Under the pieces are notes generated by a model. It had not been told where the DNA came from. It was given only the letters and a program-made list of their open reading frames with translations, and made no database searches. Of a DNA stretch of 64,000 nucleotides, positions 49,088-58,986 are shown one piece after another (positions within the stretch are counted from its first letter, which is position 1; the number at the start of each line of letters is the position of its first letter). The stretch is from the NCBI RefSeq assembly GCF_004210375.1, contig NC_134831.1, positions 1,674,001 to 1,738,000 on the forward strand. The letters are read 5' to 3'. Source of the DNA: Tachypleus tridentatus. Lineage: Eukaryota > Arthropoda > Merostomata > Xiphosura > Limulidae. Position numbers and translations under genes: made by a program.

Positions 49088-49398
49088 TTTTGCAAGGCAC
49101 AGTTAGTTCTCTGAACCACAACAGGCGCCTCCAGCGGTCAGAGCTGACAGTTCAAGTGAAAAGAATTTATCGAGATAGTCACGAGTCAGTTTTGAATTCT
49201 GTCCCAGACGACCGCAAAGAAACTGTTCTTCATAGATCCCTGAAGTGCGATACTAAAGTTGGACCTGGGGAATATGTGTTTTTTGGCAAGTGGACACTGG
49301 AAAGCCCGGTTATTCAGTGCGCCCCTCGATTAGCGGATTGGAGAAAGATTAGAAGAAAAGCAATAATGGAAGGAACTAACCAGTGCCATCTGGATTAG
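49088..49398 (+). CDS. metrn: Meteorin-family protein, coding exon 4 (C-terminal domain, stop)
   Basis: Final coding exon, residues 183-285, with a TAG stop at 49396-49398. The acceptor is CTTTTAG after a T/C-rich tract. It begins VLQGTVSSL, aligned with the (V/A)xxGxIxxV segment after CTSDF in vertebrate proteins, and holds the netrin-like C-terminal half. The LKCDTKVGPGEYVFFGKW block matches the family L-x-C-G-V-x-P-G-x-G-x-[FL]-F-x-G. QCAPRLADWRKI matches GCAPRF-x-x-[FL]-x-x. NQCHLD matches the terminal P-C-E-V. Cysteines at 236, 260 and 282 are the last three of the conserved ten. Total coding length is 858 nt, close to the human proteins (about 290-310 residues). I cannot say whether it is closer to METRN or METRNL. 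Confidence 0.95.
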
Positions 49399-49900
49399 GA
49401 AATTTTATTTCAATTTACGAGGAAAATGGGACTTTTTTTAAGAATTATTGCCAAAAATATTTCTGTGATTATGGTTATGAGTAACGTGAAACACAACAAC
49501 GTATGTAACACATTGTCATCATATGGTAACACTTCTGAATGCTTATCTGAAGCATTATTGCTGTGAAAGTAGTAAAACGTTGTATATAGTTTCGTATTGA
49601 TCTCATCCCTAACAGTGTACAGATTTTAAGTAAAAAATATTTTGAAAAAGAAACTTGATGACAAACAACTGTTTCTTGTTAAAATTGCTCCGAATATTAG
49701 TCACTGATTGAAATATACTTAGTGGCTCTTTCACCTTCCTCAGATCATCTGTGCTGAGTTTTGTTTATTTAACTTGTATAATTGTAATCAAATACTTAAA
49801 CTGGTGTTTGATTACTCTTTGCAATTTTTTTACATGGTGGTTTTGTGTAACAGAATTAACTGCAATATATTTAACGGGAAACCAAAAATAAATAATAAAT
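49399..49900 (+). other. Probable meteorin 3' UTR with candidate poly(A) signal
   Basis: AT-rich non-coding sequence follows the stop codon. The first convincing AATAAA hexamer is at 49887-49892 within an AATAAATAATAAAT run, which would give a 3' UTR of about 0.5 kb. Earlier near-signals are weaker. Confidence 0.4.
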
Positions 49901-49985
49901 AATGCCTTTTACCGAAGATAATTAAAATCTTTAGAAAATACCTGTTCAACTGGTCAGCCAAATTATTGGAGCTTGTTCTTAAACA

Positions 49986-49995
49986 GCGCCATCTA
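49986..49995 (-). promoter_or_regulatory. CTCF-like motif TAGATGGCGC
   Basis: GCGCCATCTA on the + strand, extended to TAGATGGCGCTG in reverse; about 590 bp after the meteorin stop codon. Confidence 0.35.
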
Positions 49996-51052
49996 TAGTA
50001 TTATTTCGTTACCTAATAATATTTGGTGAAATTTAAACAGAAAATGGAATTTTTCATTTATTTAAAGTTACGTAACGTATTCATATTTTTAAAAGTTAAA
50101 ATTTTGAAGATTATATCTTAACACTTCGCATGCTTTGCGTTTTGTTGTTAAGAATTAACTGGATCAAGGGATCTTTCAAAAGGTTTGAGAGATTTTGTTA
50201 TTTAAGCTTAGCAACGTCAAATTTTGACGATTATAAGTTGATTTAGCGGTATGACTTATCAGTTAGCGATCTAAAACAAGAATAAATTGGTAAAATAAAG
50301 AAAAATGAAGATTTTGTGACGTTAAAATGTGCATGACGTTTTTAAGACCTTGTACCACCTGGTGTTAATTTTGTTTATCGAGTGATTGTTATTTGTAATG
50401 TTGATGCTTAAAAAGTAATTTGAGATATCTTTAGACTTTTAATCTCTTAAAGAAAGCCCTTCTATTGTATATGAAATTTGACTGTTTCTAAAAATAGCTA
50501 AAGTTTCTTTGCTGAAACAATTATTCGAGGTAGAAATCAATACCTTTCGTTCACGAGTACACAAAACGTTCACTACGGGATCAAAGATGCTTGTACACGT
50601 GTTATAACAAAAATAATTTTTCTTTTACATGTGAGATTTTCACATGTTCGATTAATTTTAGATATTATTAGAAAAGAAGATGATCGTAGATATTTAATAA
50701 AAAACCAAACACAAAGATGCGACAAGGCTCACGCTCTACTGAAAAATAGACACACACAGAGAATGTTGAAATTTAAGTATACGAATTTTCCTTTGCTTTT
50801 GCTGACCGTTTTTCTTAAACTGTGACATTTACTTAGATTCACATATAGTAAATGTTTTGTTGTGCGAGTTATTTTTAGTCACTTTTCTTGATTTTTCTTC
50901 GTATTATTGTTCTGTTATAAATAGTGACATGGTAAAATTAAGACTGCGTCTGTAGCATTTCTTTTATAACTGTGTATTATTTAATTTTGTTTTATTTCGA
51001 AGGTTATATATGAACGAATTTTACTCTTTCGTGTACGAAGACTAAATTTTAG

Positions 51053-51053
<1 letters not shown>

Positions 51054-51087
<34 letters not shown>

Positions 51088-51103
51088 AATAATAATAATA
51101 ATC
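51054..51103. repeat. Compound microsatellite (AC)n-(AAT)n
   Basis: About 15 AC units followed by about 6 AAT units. Confidence 0.95.
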
Positions 51104-52044
51104 ATTTGCACACTTATGATCCGTAACTGAAGTTTAGATGCACTTGGTAAGTAGGAAGTAAGATATAACATCGAAAAACTATAAAACAATGTTTTTTACA
51201 AAGTTGATTTTTGCTTTTCTTTGGAATTAGTAATGGTATTTTGAAAACTCCTTGTTAAAATATTTGATTCGGTATGGATTTAAGTGTTAAAAGAAACGCA
51301 AAAATTGGATTTAAGTGTGTGTTGATAAAATGGTTTCCTTGTGCTGACTATAGTGGTGGTCACTTTTATTTTTTGTACAGTTTACAAGTGTGAATAATAA
51401 AATTCAAATTCGATAAATTGTGCCCTAAATTTGGTCTGCGTAAAACAGTAACGAAGAATACAACTAACTAGAAACTAAAAATATATTAATTTAATACATA
51501 CCGTTTCTTTTGACAAATAGATTTTTCCCGTCATATTCAGTGATGTTTATAGATTCTTGTCTTATTGTAAGGAAATGCTTTATTTCCTACTTATTACTGT
51601 TATACTCATTATATTCTCACACTTAACGTGAACCGGATGTGGCCTTGTGGATCCAAACGTACATGACTTGCGAACTATTTGCCGCAACAAAAAGCCAATA
51701 ATTAAAAAAAAATCGACTATGCGAGTAGGGCAGGACTAAGACCACGCTGAACAATATTAGTTCTGTACCCCCTTCCCAGTTTCACAAACTCCGCGTTTTG
51801 CCATTGAAACATTACTTATGACAATGTCCTTTTATCAGTATAATGCTTGTGAAGTACTAGTTCCAAAATCGAATGAAATTCTTTTAAGCTATCACTTTGA
51901 CGAACTCGGTACATATCTCACATTGTACTGCTTTCGCATTAATCAAAACAATCGTGATATGTTTATAGATGTCTAAATCAGATTAATTGGAAAACGTACC
52001 AATTACCTATTTTTTTTTATATAAACTTATATCTATGGTAAAGG

Positions 52045-52054
52045 GCGCCATCTG
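52045..52054 (-). promoter_or_regulatory. CTCF-like motif CAGATGGCGC
   Basis: GCGCCATCTG on the + strand, followed by TTGTTG. Confidence 0.35.
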
Positions 52055-52558
52055 TTGTTGAAATGAAGTTTTTTGGTATTTTTTCTCTCTCTTTTTTTTC
52101 TACTAGTTTTCGTAATTATGGGTACATTCCAGTTGAATTCCATAATAACTTAAACTGTTTCAGCATATAAGCTTGTAATTGTTTTTTTTTTTCTCAGACA
52201 TGTTGAGAAGGAAACTTAGCATGTCGATACAACAGTATATCATCACAGTCTTTTAGTGATACAACTAACCTCGTGTCTAAAAACCCAGAATTATAGAATA
52301 AGTAATAGTTTCTATATCCACAGCGTCTCTAATGGTAATTTATTTTTTTCATTTTTTACATAAATAACTAAAATTACTTCTAACCTTTTCATTATAAAAT
52401 GAAAAGTACGAGAGACAAAACAAGTATTGTTCTGAACAGAACCACACTCTTGAATAAATCTGACGTCAATCCTGCGTCGCGTAGTAGTGGGACGCGCCTG
52501 TGAACAGGCAGTATGGAGTAGCCCAACCGACATAGTCGGTCTCAATTCCTTTTAAAAG

Positions 52559-52822
52559 TGGCCAGGTGGGTTAAGGCATTCGACTCGTAATCCGGGGCGC
52601 GGGTTCGAATCTCCATCGCACCAAACATGCTCGTCCTTTCAGTCGTGGGGGCGTTATAATGTACGGCCAATCCTACTATTCGTGGGTAACAGAGTAGTCC
52701 AACAGTTGGCAGTGGGTGGTGATGACTAGCTGCTTTCCCTCTAGTCTTACACTGCTACATTGGGGACGGCTAGCGCAGATAGCCCTTGAGTATCTTTGTG
52801 CGAAATTCAAGAAACAAACAAA
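52559..52822 (+). mobile_element. SINE-A copy
   Basis: TGGCCAGGTGGGTTAAGGCA head, GCGGGTTCGAATCTCC arm and TGTGCGAAATTC tail. Confidence 0.92.
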
Positions 52823-52884
52823 ATGACGTCATTAAATTCTGGGACAAAGAAAACGATTCGTGATAATTAACAAGACGTGTGTTT

Positions 52885-52968
52885 AACAAAATACACAACG
52901 GGTTATCTGTCCGTTACTAATATCAAACCCGAGTTTTAGCGTCTTAAGCACATGAACTTACCGGTAAG
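52885..52968 (-). mobile_element. Degraded SINE-D-like fragment, reverse
   Basis: Reverse reading has TAAGTTCATGTGCTTAAGAC, CTCGGGTTTGATATTAG and ATAACCCGTTGTGTATTTTG. Low similarity. Confidence 0.4.
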
Positions 52969-53132
52969 GTATTCTTTTGTAACTATATTTTAATCTGTGT
53001 TAGAAATTACTTTACAATAACATAGAGCGCTTATTCTTGTTAGAAGATAACGAAAGAAAACATAAACAGCGAAGGATTTCAAGACGTATAATTAGCGATA
53101 CATCAAGAACACAGGTTTTAGTTTTTCATTTT

Positions 53133-53388
53133 TCATTCCACGCAAAGCTACACGAGGGCTATCTGCGCTAGCCGGTCATAATTTAGCACTGTAAGACTAG
53201 AGGGAAGGCACCTAGTCATCACCACCAACTCTTGGGCTACTCTTTTTACCAACGAATAGTGGGATTGACCGTCGCTTTAGAACGCCCCCACGGCTGAAAA
53301 GGCGAGCATGTTTGGTGTGACGGGGATTGGTACCCGCGACCCTCGGATTATGAGTCGAACATCTTAAACACCTGGCTATGCCGGGTCC
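53133..53388 (-). mobile_element. SINE-A copy, reverse
   Basis: Reverse reading from GGACCCGGCATAGCCAGGTG to GCTTTGCGTGGAATG; a small deletion removes part of the GGCGGTGGGTGG segment. Confidence 0.92.
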
Positions 53389-53671
53389 TTATAAAAGATA
53401 AAGTATTGTAGAATGAAATATTCTGTGCCATGTGTATTATAGGTAATAAAATTATGAAGGTGAACATATACAAGTTTTTATAAAAAATAACGAAATTACA
53501 TGATCAGAATATTTTAGCGTCGAAATATCTTTTACTAATAGTAATTTCTGAAAAGATCAAACGTAATCTGAGTTCACAGTGATGTTTACTTATAGATGTT
53601 TTGTCATTATTAAGTCGCTTCTGAAGAGTTACCTGTGCATAAATGTTGACTTTTAAAGTCACTTAAGTCTA

Positions 53672-53681
53672 GCGCCATCTA
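53672..53681 (-). promoter_or_regulatory. CTCF-like motif TAGATGGCGC
   Basis: AGCGCCATCTAG on the + strand; the reverse CTAGATGGCGCT is the best match of the six to the extended CTAGRKGGCGCT core. Between two reverse SINE-A copies. Confidence 0.4.
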
Positions 53682-53758
53682 GTATCGAATATGTTTATTT
53701 TATGGAATTGAGTTGTTGTTCTTCGATTAATTAATAATATTCTTATTGTAAACGATTT

Positions 53759-54020
53759 GGTTTGTTTAGAATTTCGTGCAAAGCTACACGAGGACTCTCT
53801 CACTAGCCGCCCCTAATTTAGTAGTATAAGCAAAGAGGGAAGGCAACTAGTCACACCACCCATCTTGGGCTACTCTTTTACCAACGAATAGTGGGACTGA
53901 CCGTCACATTATAACGTCCCCACGTTTGAAAGGGCGAACATGTTTGGAGTGACTGAGAATTGAACCCGCGACCCTCCAATTACGAGTCGCGTGCCTTAAC
54001 CACCTGGCCATGGCGTGCCT
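53759..54020 (-). mobile_element. SINE-A copy, reverse
   Basis: Reverse reading from GGCACGCCATGGCCAGGTGG to GCACGAAATTC. A run of the GGCGGTGGG region is deleted. Confidence 0.9.
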
Positions 54021-54370
54021 ATTTTAAATGGAGGTTAAAATAGCACATGAGAAATAGTGGATTTCTTTCAAATAATTAAGTTATTTCACAAAGTCATCCT
54101 CAGAACCATTATTAAAGGAATAACATCACAACATGTTACATCAGCCTTTAAATATATCTAAGTATAGATACACACAAGTTTCATCAATAGTTTGCAATAG
54201 CCATATCCCGTATCCAATGTCTGCGGTTCGTTTTAGGCCTAATAACGCTATGATTCTGGGTTTGATCCACGCAGTTGGAAAATACGGATATCCTACTGGA
54301 CAGCTGTGTGTTTAACAACCAGTAAATTATGACCGTGTAGTTAATGTGAAAATATTCTTCCAATAAAACG

Positions 54371-54490
54371 GTCTCTCATTGGGTAAGTGGTAAGTTTATG
54401 GACTTACAGTGCTAAAATATGGGTTTTGATACCCCTGGTGGAACAACTCGTGTAACCTATTGAGTAGCTTTGCGATAAAACAAAATAGTT
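54371..54490 (+). mobile_element. SINE-D-like copy, diverged
   Basis: GTAAGTTTATGGACTTACAG, GGTTTTGATACCCCTGGTGG and ATTGAGTAGCTTTGCGATAA. Confidence 0.6.
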
Positions 54491-54679
54491 AATGTTTGCA
54501 AGTCTATATTAGCAGCATATACACATCTTACGTTAAGCCTCTTAAGTGAATAGTTGTAATCCTAGCATAACACATCAATAAAGTGAGGAATCCTAAACCG
54601 TATAAAAATATGCAGGAATAACCAGCTGGTAATAGGTTTGATAACAAATAGTGTTGGAATATTAAAGACCATATTTCAT

Positions 54680-54923
54680 CCTGGTCACGCGTGGCCTAGT
54701 AGTTAGCATGCCCAAATTTGTGATTCTGAGAATTCATGGTTCTCGACCCATTTCAACTAACTTTAGGCTCTTGGGTGCGTTATAAAAGTAACTATTAAAT
54801 TCATTGTTTGGTCAAACGAGAGTTGGTAGGAGATACTGCCTTCTTTGTTTCAGTTTAACACTGTGGTGGCCGAGAAGCAAATAGTTCTTTGCAGCTTTGC
54901 ATCGAATATTTTGAGAAACAAAC
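54680..54923 (+). mobile_element. SINE-B copy, longest in the window
   Basis: CGCGTGGCCTAGTAGTTAGC head (A-box-like), GGTTCTCGACCC arm, GGGTGCGTTATAAAAGTAAC, CATTGTTTGGTCAAACGAG and a GAGAAACAAAC tail. Confidence 0.7.
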
Positions 54924-55322
54924 GATATATTCCATTATACATTCTCATCTGCGTTCGTTAAAACTATATTTTAATATTTTGTAGTAAAGATAATTAAATG
55001 TGATTAGTGTGTTATTCTAAATCACGGAAGATCTACACAAAAAACAAAGTACTGGTTTCCCAATACATTTCGCTGATATGATGAGCCCTGGTTTTAGACG
55101 AAAGGCCTAATCGGCAATGGATATAATAGATGTAGTGTGGTTGCCATATTGTTATACATTTTTCTTCACTTTCACTTTTATTCTCTTAGAATTACTGACG
55201 TAATTTTCTTTCGATGACACTGTAGTTTATATAAACCACTCTGGAAACGATAAGAGAAGTTTATTGGTTCCCTAGTTCTTCTGAAAATTAAGTATAAAAT
55301 TATTTCAAATAAACATAAGTAT

Positions 55323-55445
55323 AATACATAATTCATGTTAAAATAAATACATAAAATACATAATTCATGTTAAAATAAATACATAAAATACATAATTCAT
55401 GTTAAAATAAATACATAAAATACATAATTCATGCTAAAATAAATA
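55323..55445. repeat. 32-bp tandem, 4 copies
   Basis: Unit ACATAATTCATGTTAAAATA-AATACATAAAAT repeats at 55326, 55358, 55390 and 55422 with almost no change. Confidence 0.92.
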
Positions 55446-56245
55446 AGTAGTATTGTATTATTAATCTTGGTTCTAGTTTATGAATGACTCATGTAACATT
55501 ATTAGATATTTAACTTCATCATCACCTAGTTAACACTGTAACAACTATTGTTTCACAACCAGACCTGTAGCAGGTCGCCACTTTTAATTTTTAAAATTTT
55601 TTTGAAGGGAAGTTGGCTACATATTCTGTTAAGTCTTGTTATTTAAAAAAAAACTACGGTGGCTAAAAATCACCAAAACTGAATATTTTGGATGAAGACA
55701 ACAACAATATAAAAAGTAACGCGCAGTTTTCTGTGTTATATGATATTGTGAGTTCACATCTTATTTACATTTTAACTTCAGAACTTGGTGCCCTTTAACG
55801 CTATTTTCAAATTTCCTTTATTTATCACAGAACAGAAAACTGTGTGTTCGTTATCAAATCAACTCCTGAAAACTATAAAACAGATATTTCCCACAAAACT
55901 AGAAGCTAGCGTCATTAAACACTTCAGGTAAAAAGCATCTCTTTCATATACATGAGTCAAAGCCGCTAAGAAAACAAACTTATAACACTAATAGCGCATG
56001 GTAACTAAACATACAGCATTAATAGCACATGATAAAACATTACTAGCACATGATGAAGAAACTTCAAACATTCTCGCTTCTTTATCCTTTCAGATTGTTC
56101 GGTTTTTAAAGATAAAATAAAGATAATAAAAGTAACAAAGATATGCAAAGTATTTGTGTTTTAACGAATTGGTGTTGTCATTGCATCATAAAGAGGTGCC
56201 CAGTTCATTAGCTGATTATAATATAATACATTCTGTGTCTTCTAT

Positions 56246-56653
56246 GATGACGAGAAACCCACTTGAAGTAAAAACGTATTCTAAATGTATTCATCTTCTT
56301 GTTCCTAAGACGTGTCCAGCGACGGTCAGTTGCAAACTCTCTTTGTTTACCTGAGGATGACTTAAGAAGGTTGAGGGGTCGCGGGTTCGAATCCCTGTCG
56401 CAACAAACATGCTCGCCCTTTCAGCAGTGAGGACGTTATAAAGTTATGGTCAATCCCACTATTCGTTGGCAGAAGAGTAGCCCAACAGTTGGCCTCTAGT
56501 ATTACACTTCTAAATTAGGGACGACTAGCGAAGATAGTCCTCGTGTAGCTTTGCGCGAAATTAAAAAAACAAAACAAGAATTAAGAAGGTCGAAACTTTG
56601 TTCTGTACTTTAAGTTTAATTAAAGTACTAATATCCATACCAGTCGTCTTTAG
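56246..56653 (+). mobile_element. Foldback Penelope-like fragment split by a SINE
   Basis: Left end GATGACGAGAAACCCACTTG as at 32184 and 24788. Then 3' tail sequence CGGTCAGTTG...CTTTGTTTACCTGAGGATGA matches the tail at 34900-34935. After the inserted SINE the tail resumes at GAAACTTTGTTCTG and ends CATACCAGTCGTCTTTA, like CATACCAGCCGTTTTTA at the other end. No coding part remains. Confidence 0.72.
56375..56580 (+). mobile_element. 5'-truncated SINE-A inside the Penelope fragment
   Basis: Starts at GGGTCGCGGGTTCGAATCC and ends in an AAAACAAAACAA tail. Flanked by TTAAGAAGGTTGA (56362-56374) and TTAAGAAGGTCGA (56581-56593), a 13-bp target-site duplication with one change. A body deletion removes the GCGGTGGGTGGTGATG segment. 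Confidence 0.9.
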
Positions 56654-57399
56654 CATACATTCTGTAATTTTTTAGTGATTTTAATGAAATAGAAATCGGC
56701 TTAATGAAACAAAATCACAAAAATTAAGATATTTCTATTATTTCTATAATATTACAGTATTTAACACATTTGCAAAGATGCCAACCATTACGATTTGAAT
56801 GTAATCATTACGATTTTGGTGTATACATTACGACTATACACTCATACAGACAAATATTACGACTTGTTGCAACTCCCAAATTATTATATATTATATAGGC
56901 CTATACAATAAAGTGATAAATTGTTCCCCCAGGGCTTGAAGTGGGTGAAAAGAAAATTTCTAGTGAGATACAAGTAAATTTTGATCATAAATAAAAGACA
57001 TAGTCTAAATGGCTACTTGCGATAATCATGTTTGTTTTTGAAATAATAAAAAATATCTGTATCTCCGATGTCTACCAATAGTTTGAGTGCGGTGCTTCTC
57101 CATACTGGGTACGTGGGGGAATCCATAGTTACATCATCAGTGCTTGTCTGCCAATCAGCGCTCGCGTAGATGGGTATTTCTCCTTTTCTAAGCGGCATAG
57201 AAACACCAATGCGTTCGTTTACAAGTTGGAAAAAAAAGAGGCCTAGTTCACCAGATAGTCTTGTTTCTGGCAAATCTAAAAGGACTAAAACTGTGAAAGG
57301 GGTCTGTCTACAATCATTACGCTCAGTCATAGGAAATAGTTGGCATCTCTACATTTGATGATGAAAAGTATCGTATATCCTACTTGCATATACTACCTA

Positions 57400-57409
57400 T
57401 AGATGGCGC
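57400..57409 (+). promoter_or_regulatory. CTCF-like motif TAGATGGCGC
   Basis: Exact match preceded by CCTA, 1.5 kb upstream of the nudE start codon. Confidence 0.35.
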
Positions 57410-57587
57410 GGGATGTAAATGACCGTGTAATATTAAATTATACACCAGTGTTTAAAGCCTTTCTGAACACAAATAAATGTATATTTGTTGGCTGTTTTCA
57501 TCTCGTCTGGTAAGTATAAGTCTGTTGCCTTAACATTTCGCGAACTAAAATCACACTTTCATGGACTTTGTAATGTGACTAAATTCT

Positions 57588-57861
57588 AGCATGGTCAAGC
57601 GTGTTAAGGCGTGCGACTCGTAATCTGAGGGTCGCGGGTTCGCATCCCCGTCGCGCCAAACATGCTCGCCCTTTCAACTGTGGGGGCGTTATAATGTACG
57701 GTCAATCCCACTATTCGTTGGTAAAAGAGTAGCCCAAGAGTTGGCGGTGGGTGGTGATGACTAGCTGCCTTCCCTCTAGTCTTACACTACTAAATTAGGG
57801 ACGACTAGCACTGATAGCCCTCGAGTAGCTTTGTGGGAAATTCAAAAACAAACATAAAACA
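57588..57861 (+). mobile_element. SINE-A copy with 11-bp target-site duplication
   Basis: Flanked by GACTAAATTCT at 57577-57587 and 57862-57872. Shares the variant head AAGGCGTGCGACTCGTAATC with the copy at 48713, so the two may be one young subfamily. Confidence 0.95.
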
Positions 57862-57872
57862 GACTAAATTCT

Positions 57873-58499
57873 GAACCGAAGTGTGAAAATACAATATGCC
57901 AATTTTAATCAAAACAAATTAAATCAGAGCCATATAGAATTTGTGTGTGGAGGCTTCCAAACAGTGTGTACCTTTTTTCTCAAACAAAGAATTTACAAGC
58001 AATTTGCTTAAAAGTTGATTGTTTATTATGAAAACAACAAAACAGAAGCAAGTTGTCATTTTGGACTTTTTTAGGAAATTGAGGTGGTTGTTCGACCTCT
58101 TCTTCTCTGACGACCTCTCTATAAAGTATTTCTATTGTAGACTAACTAATGGTGAGCCGTTAAATATTTTTTAACACTTTGTGCCTCACTATGTACAAAA
58201 GAACTAACGAAATCTTCAAGTTTACACTGCATGTCGAATATTAAACATTTAACAACAGAATGCCACAAAACAACACGGGAGGAAATGTGAAAATCAAATA
58301 AAGACAGATTGTCGATTTAAATAGCATGAGCGACAAACCCATTGTTTTTACAAAATGTTATGTCTAATTCATGAAAACAAAAGTTGACCAGTCCCTTGGG
58401 ATTTTAAGAATGATTGCATCCGATAAACACTCATCAGTTTTGGCGCTTTAAACCTATTTTTAAGTAAATGTTTTACTTTGTTCGCAGTAAGTCTTTACA
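57873..58499. other. Intergenic sequence before the nudE promoter
   Basis: AT-rich, no recognised feature. Confidence 0.4.
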
Positions 58500-58903
58500 A
58501 CGGTCCTCGTTTTATTTCCTTCGCTTCTTATTCTAAGAGGAAGCTACATTGGGGAAGTGACGTAGAGATGGCTGGTTGCGCATGAAAACGCATCGCGTTT
58601 CCACGAGCGACAAAATAGTTAAGCGAAGTGTAGTGAAGAGACGTATCTTTTGTTTAGGCTTAACGTGTCTGAAAACGAAGTGAAACAAAATTTAAAAACT
58701 CGTAGGAAGTTTATCTCTATAAGACTGACATTCTTATCACCGACGAGGAGTTGATAGATACACAAAATATTAATATACAAAGTGTAAAATACAAAAACAA
58801 AATAGTGTTACATTGTAATTATTTCTCAATTTGCTCTCGTTGCTGTTGAGTATTATATTTATAGCTCAAGTCCGAAGTTAACGTCGTGGTTTTGAAACTA
58901 AGG
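58500..58903 (+). promoter_or_regulatory. Probable nudE promoter and 5' UTR
   Basis: Sequence before the nudE start codon is CpG-richer than its surroundings and has no evident TATA box. GGAAGTGACG at 58553-58562 joins an ETS-like GGAAGTG to a CRE-like TGACGT half, a layout typical of housekeeping promoters. AGATGGC follows at 58566. The transcription start is not defined by sequence alone. Confidence 0.5.
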
Positions 58904-58986
58904 ATGGAAGAAGAAATGCCAAGTTTTTCATCATCAAGAGAAGAAGCTGCTTATTTTAAACAGTTGGCACTGGAATATAAGGAAAA
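58904..58986 (+). CDS. nudE: NudE/NDE1/NDEL1-type protein, first coding exon (partial gene)
   Basis: The ATG at 58904 opens a 27-codon exon ending before a GTAAGT donor at 58987, in phase 2. It encodes MEEEMPSFSSSREEAAYFKQ followed by LALEYKEK. The N-terminus of human NDEL1/NDE1 (recalled) is M-[DE]-x-E-x-P-x-F-S-S-x-[KR]-E-E-x-x-Y-[WF]-K-x-L-x-x-x-Y-K, the start of the long coiled coil that binds LIS1 and dynein in nuclear migration, mitosis and axonal transport. Length, start position and the exon end just after the first coiled-coil heptads all fit. The coiled-coil exons should follow on the + strand, but none is recognisable before 64000, so intron 1 exceeds 5 kb. Only 27 residues support the assignment, but the match runs over the whole exon. 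Confidence 0.82.

Larger units (their letters stand above)
49901..52558. other. Intergenic sequence, no gene seen
   Basis: AT-rich, with a (AC)n run at 51054-51084 followed by (AAT)n to 51103, and two CTCF-like motifs listed separately. No coding exon recognised. Confidence 0.45.
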
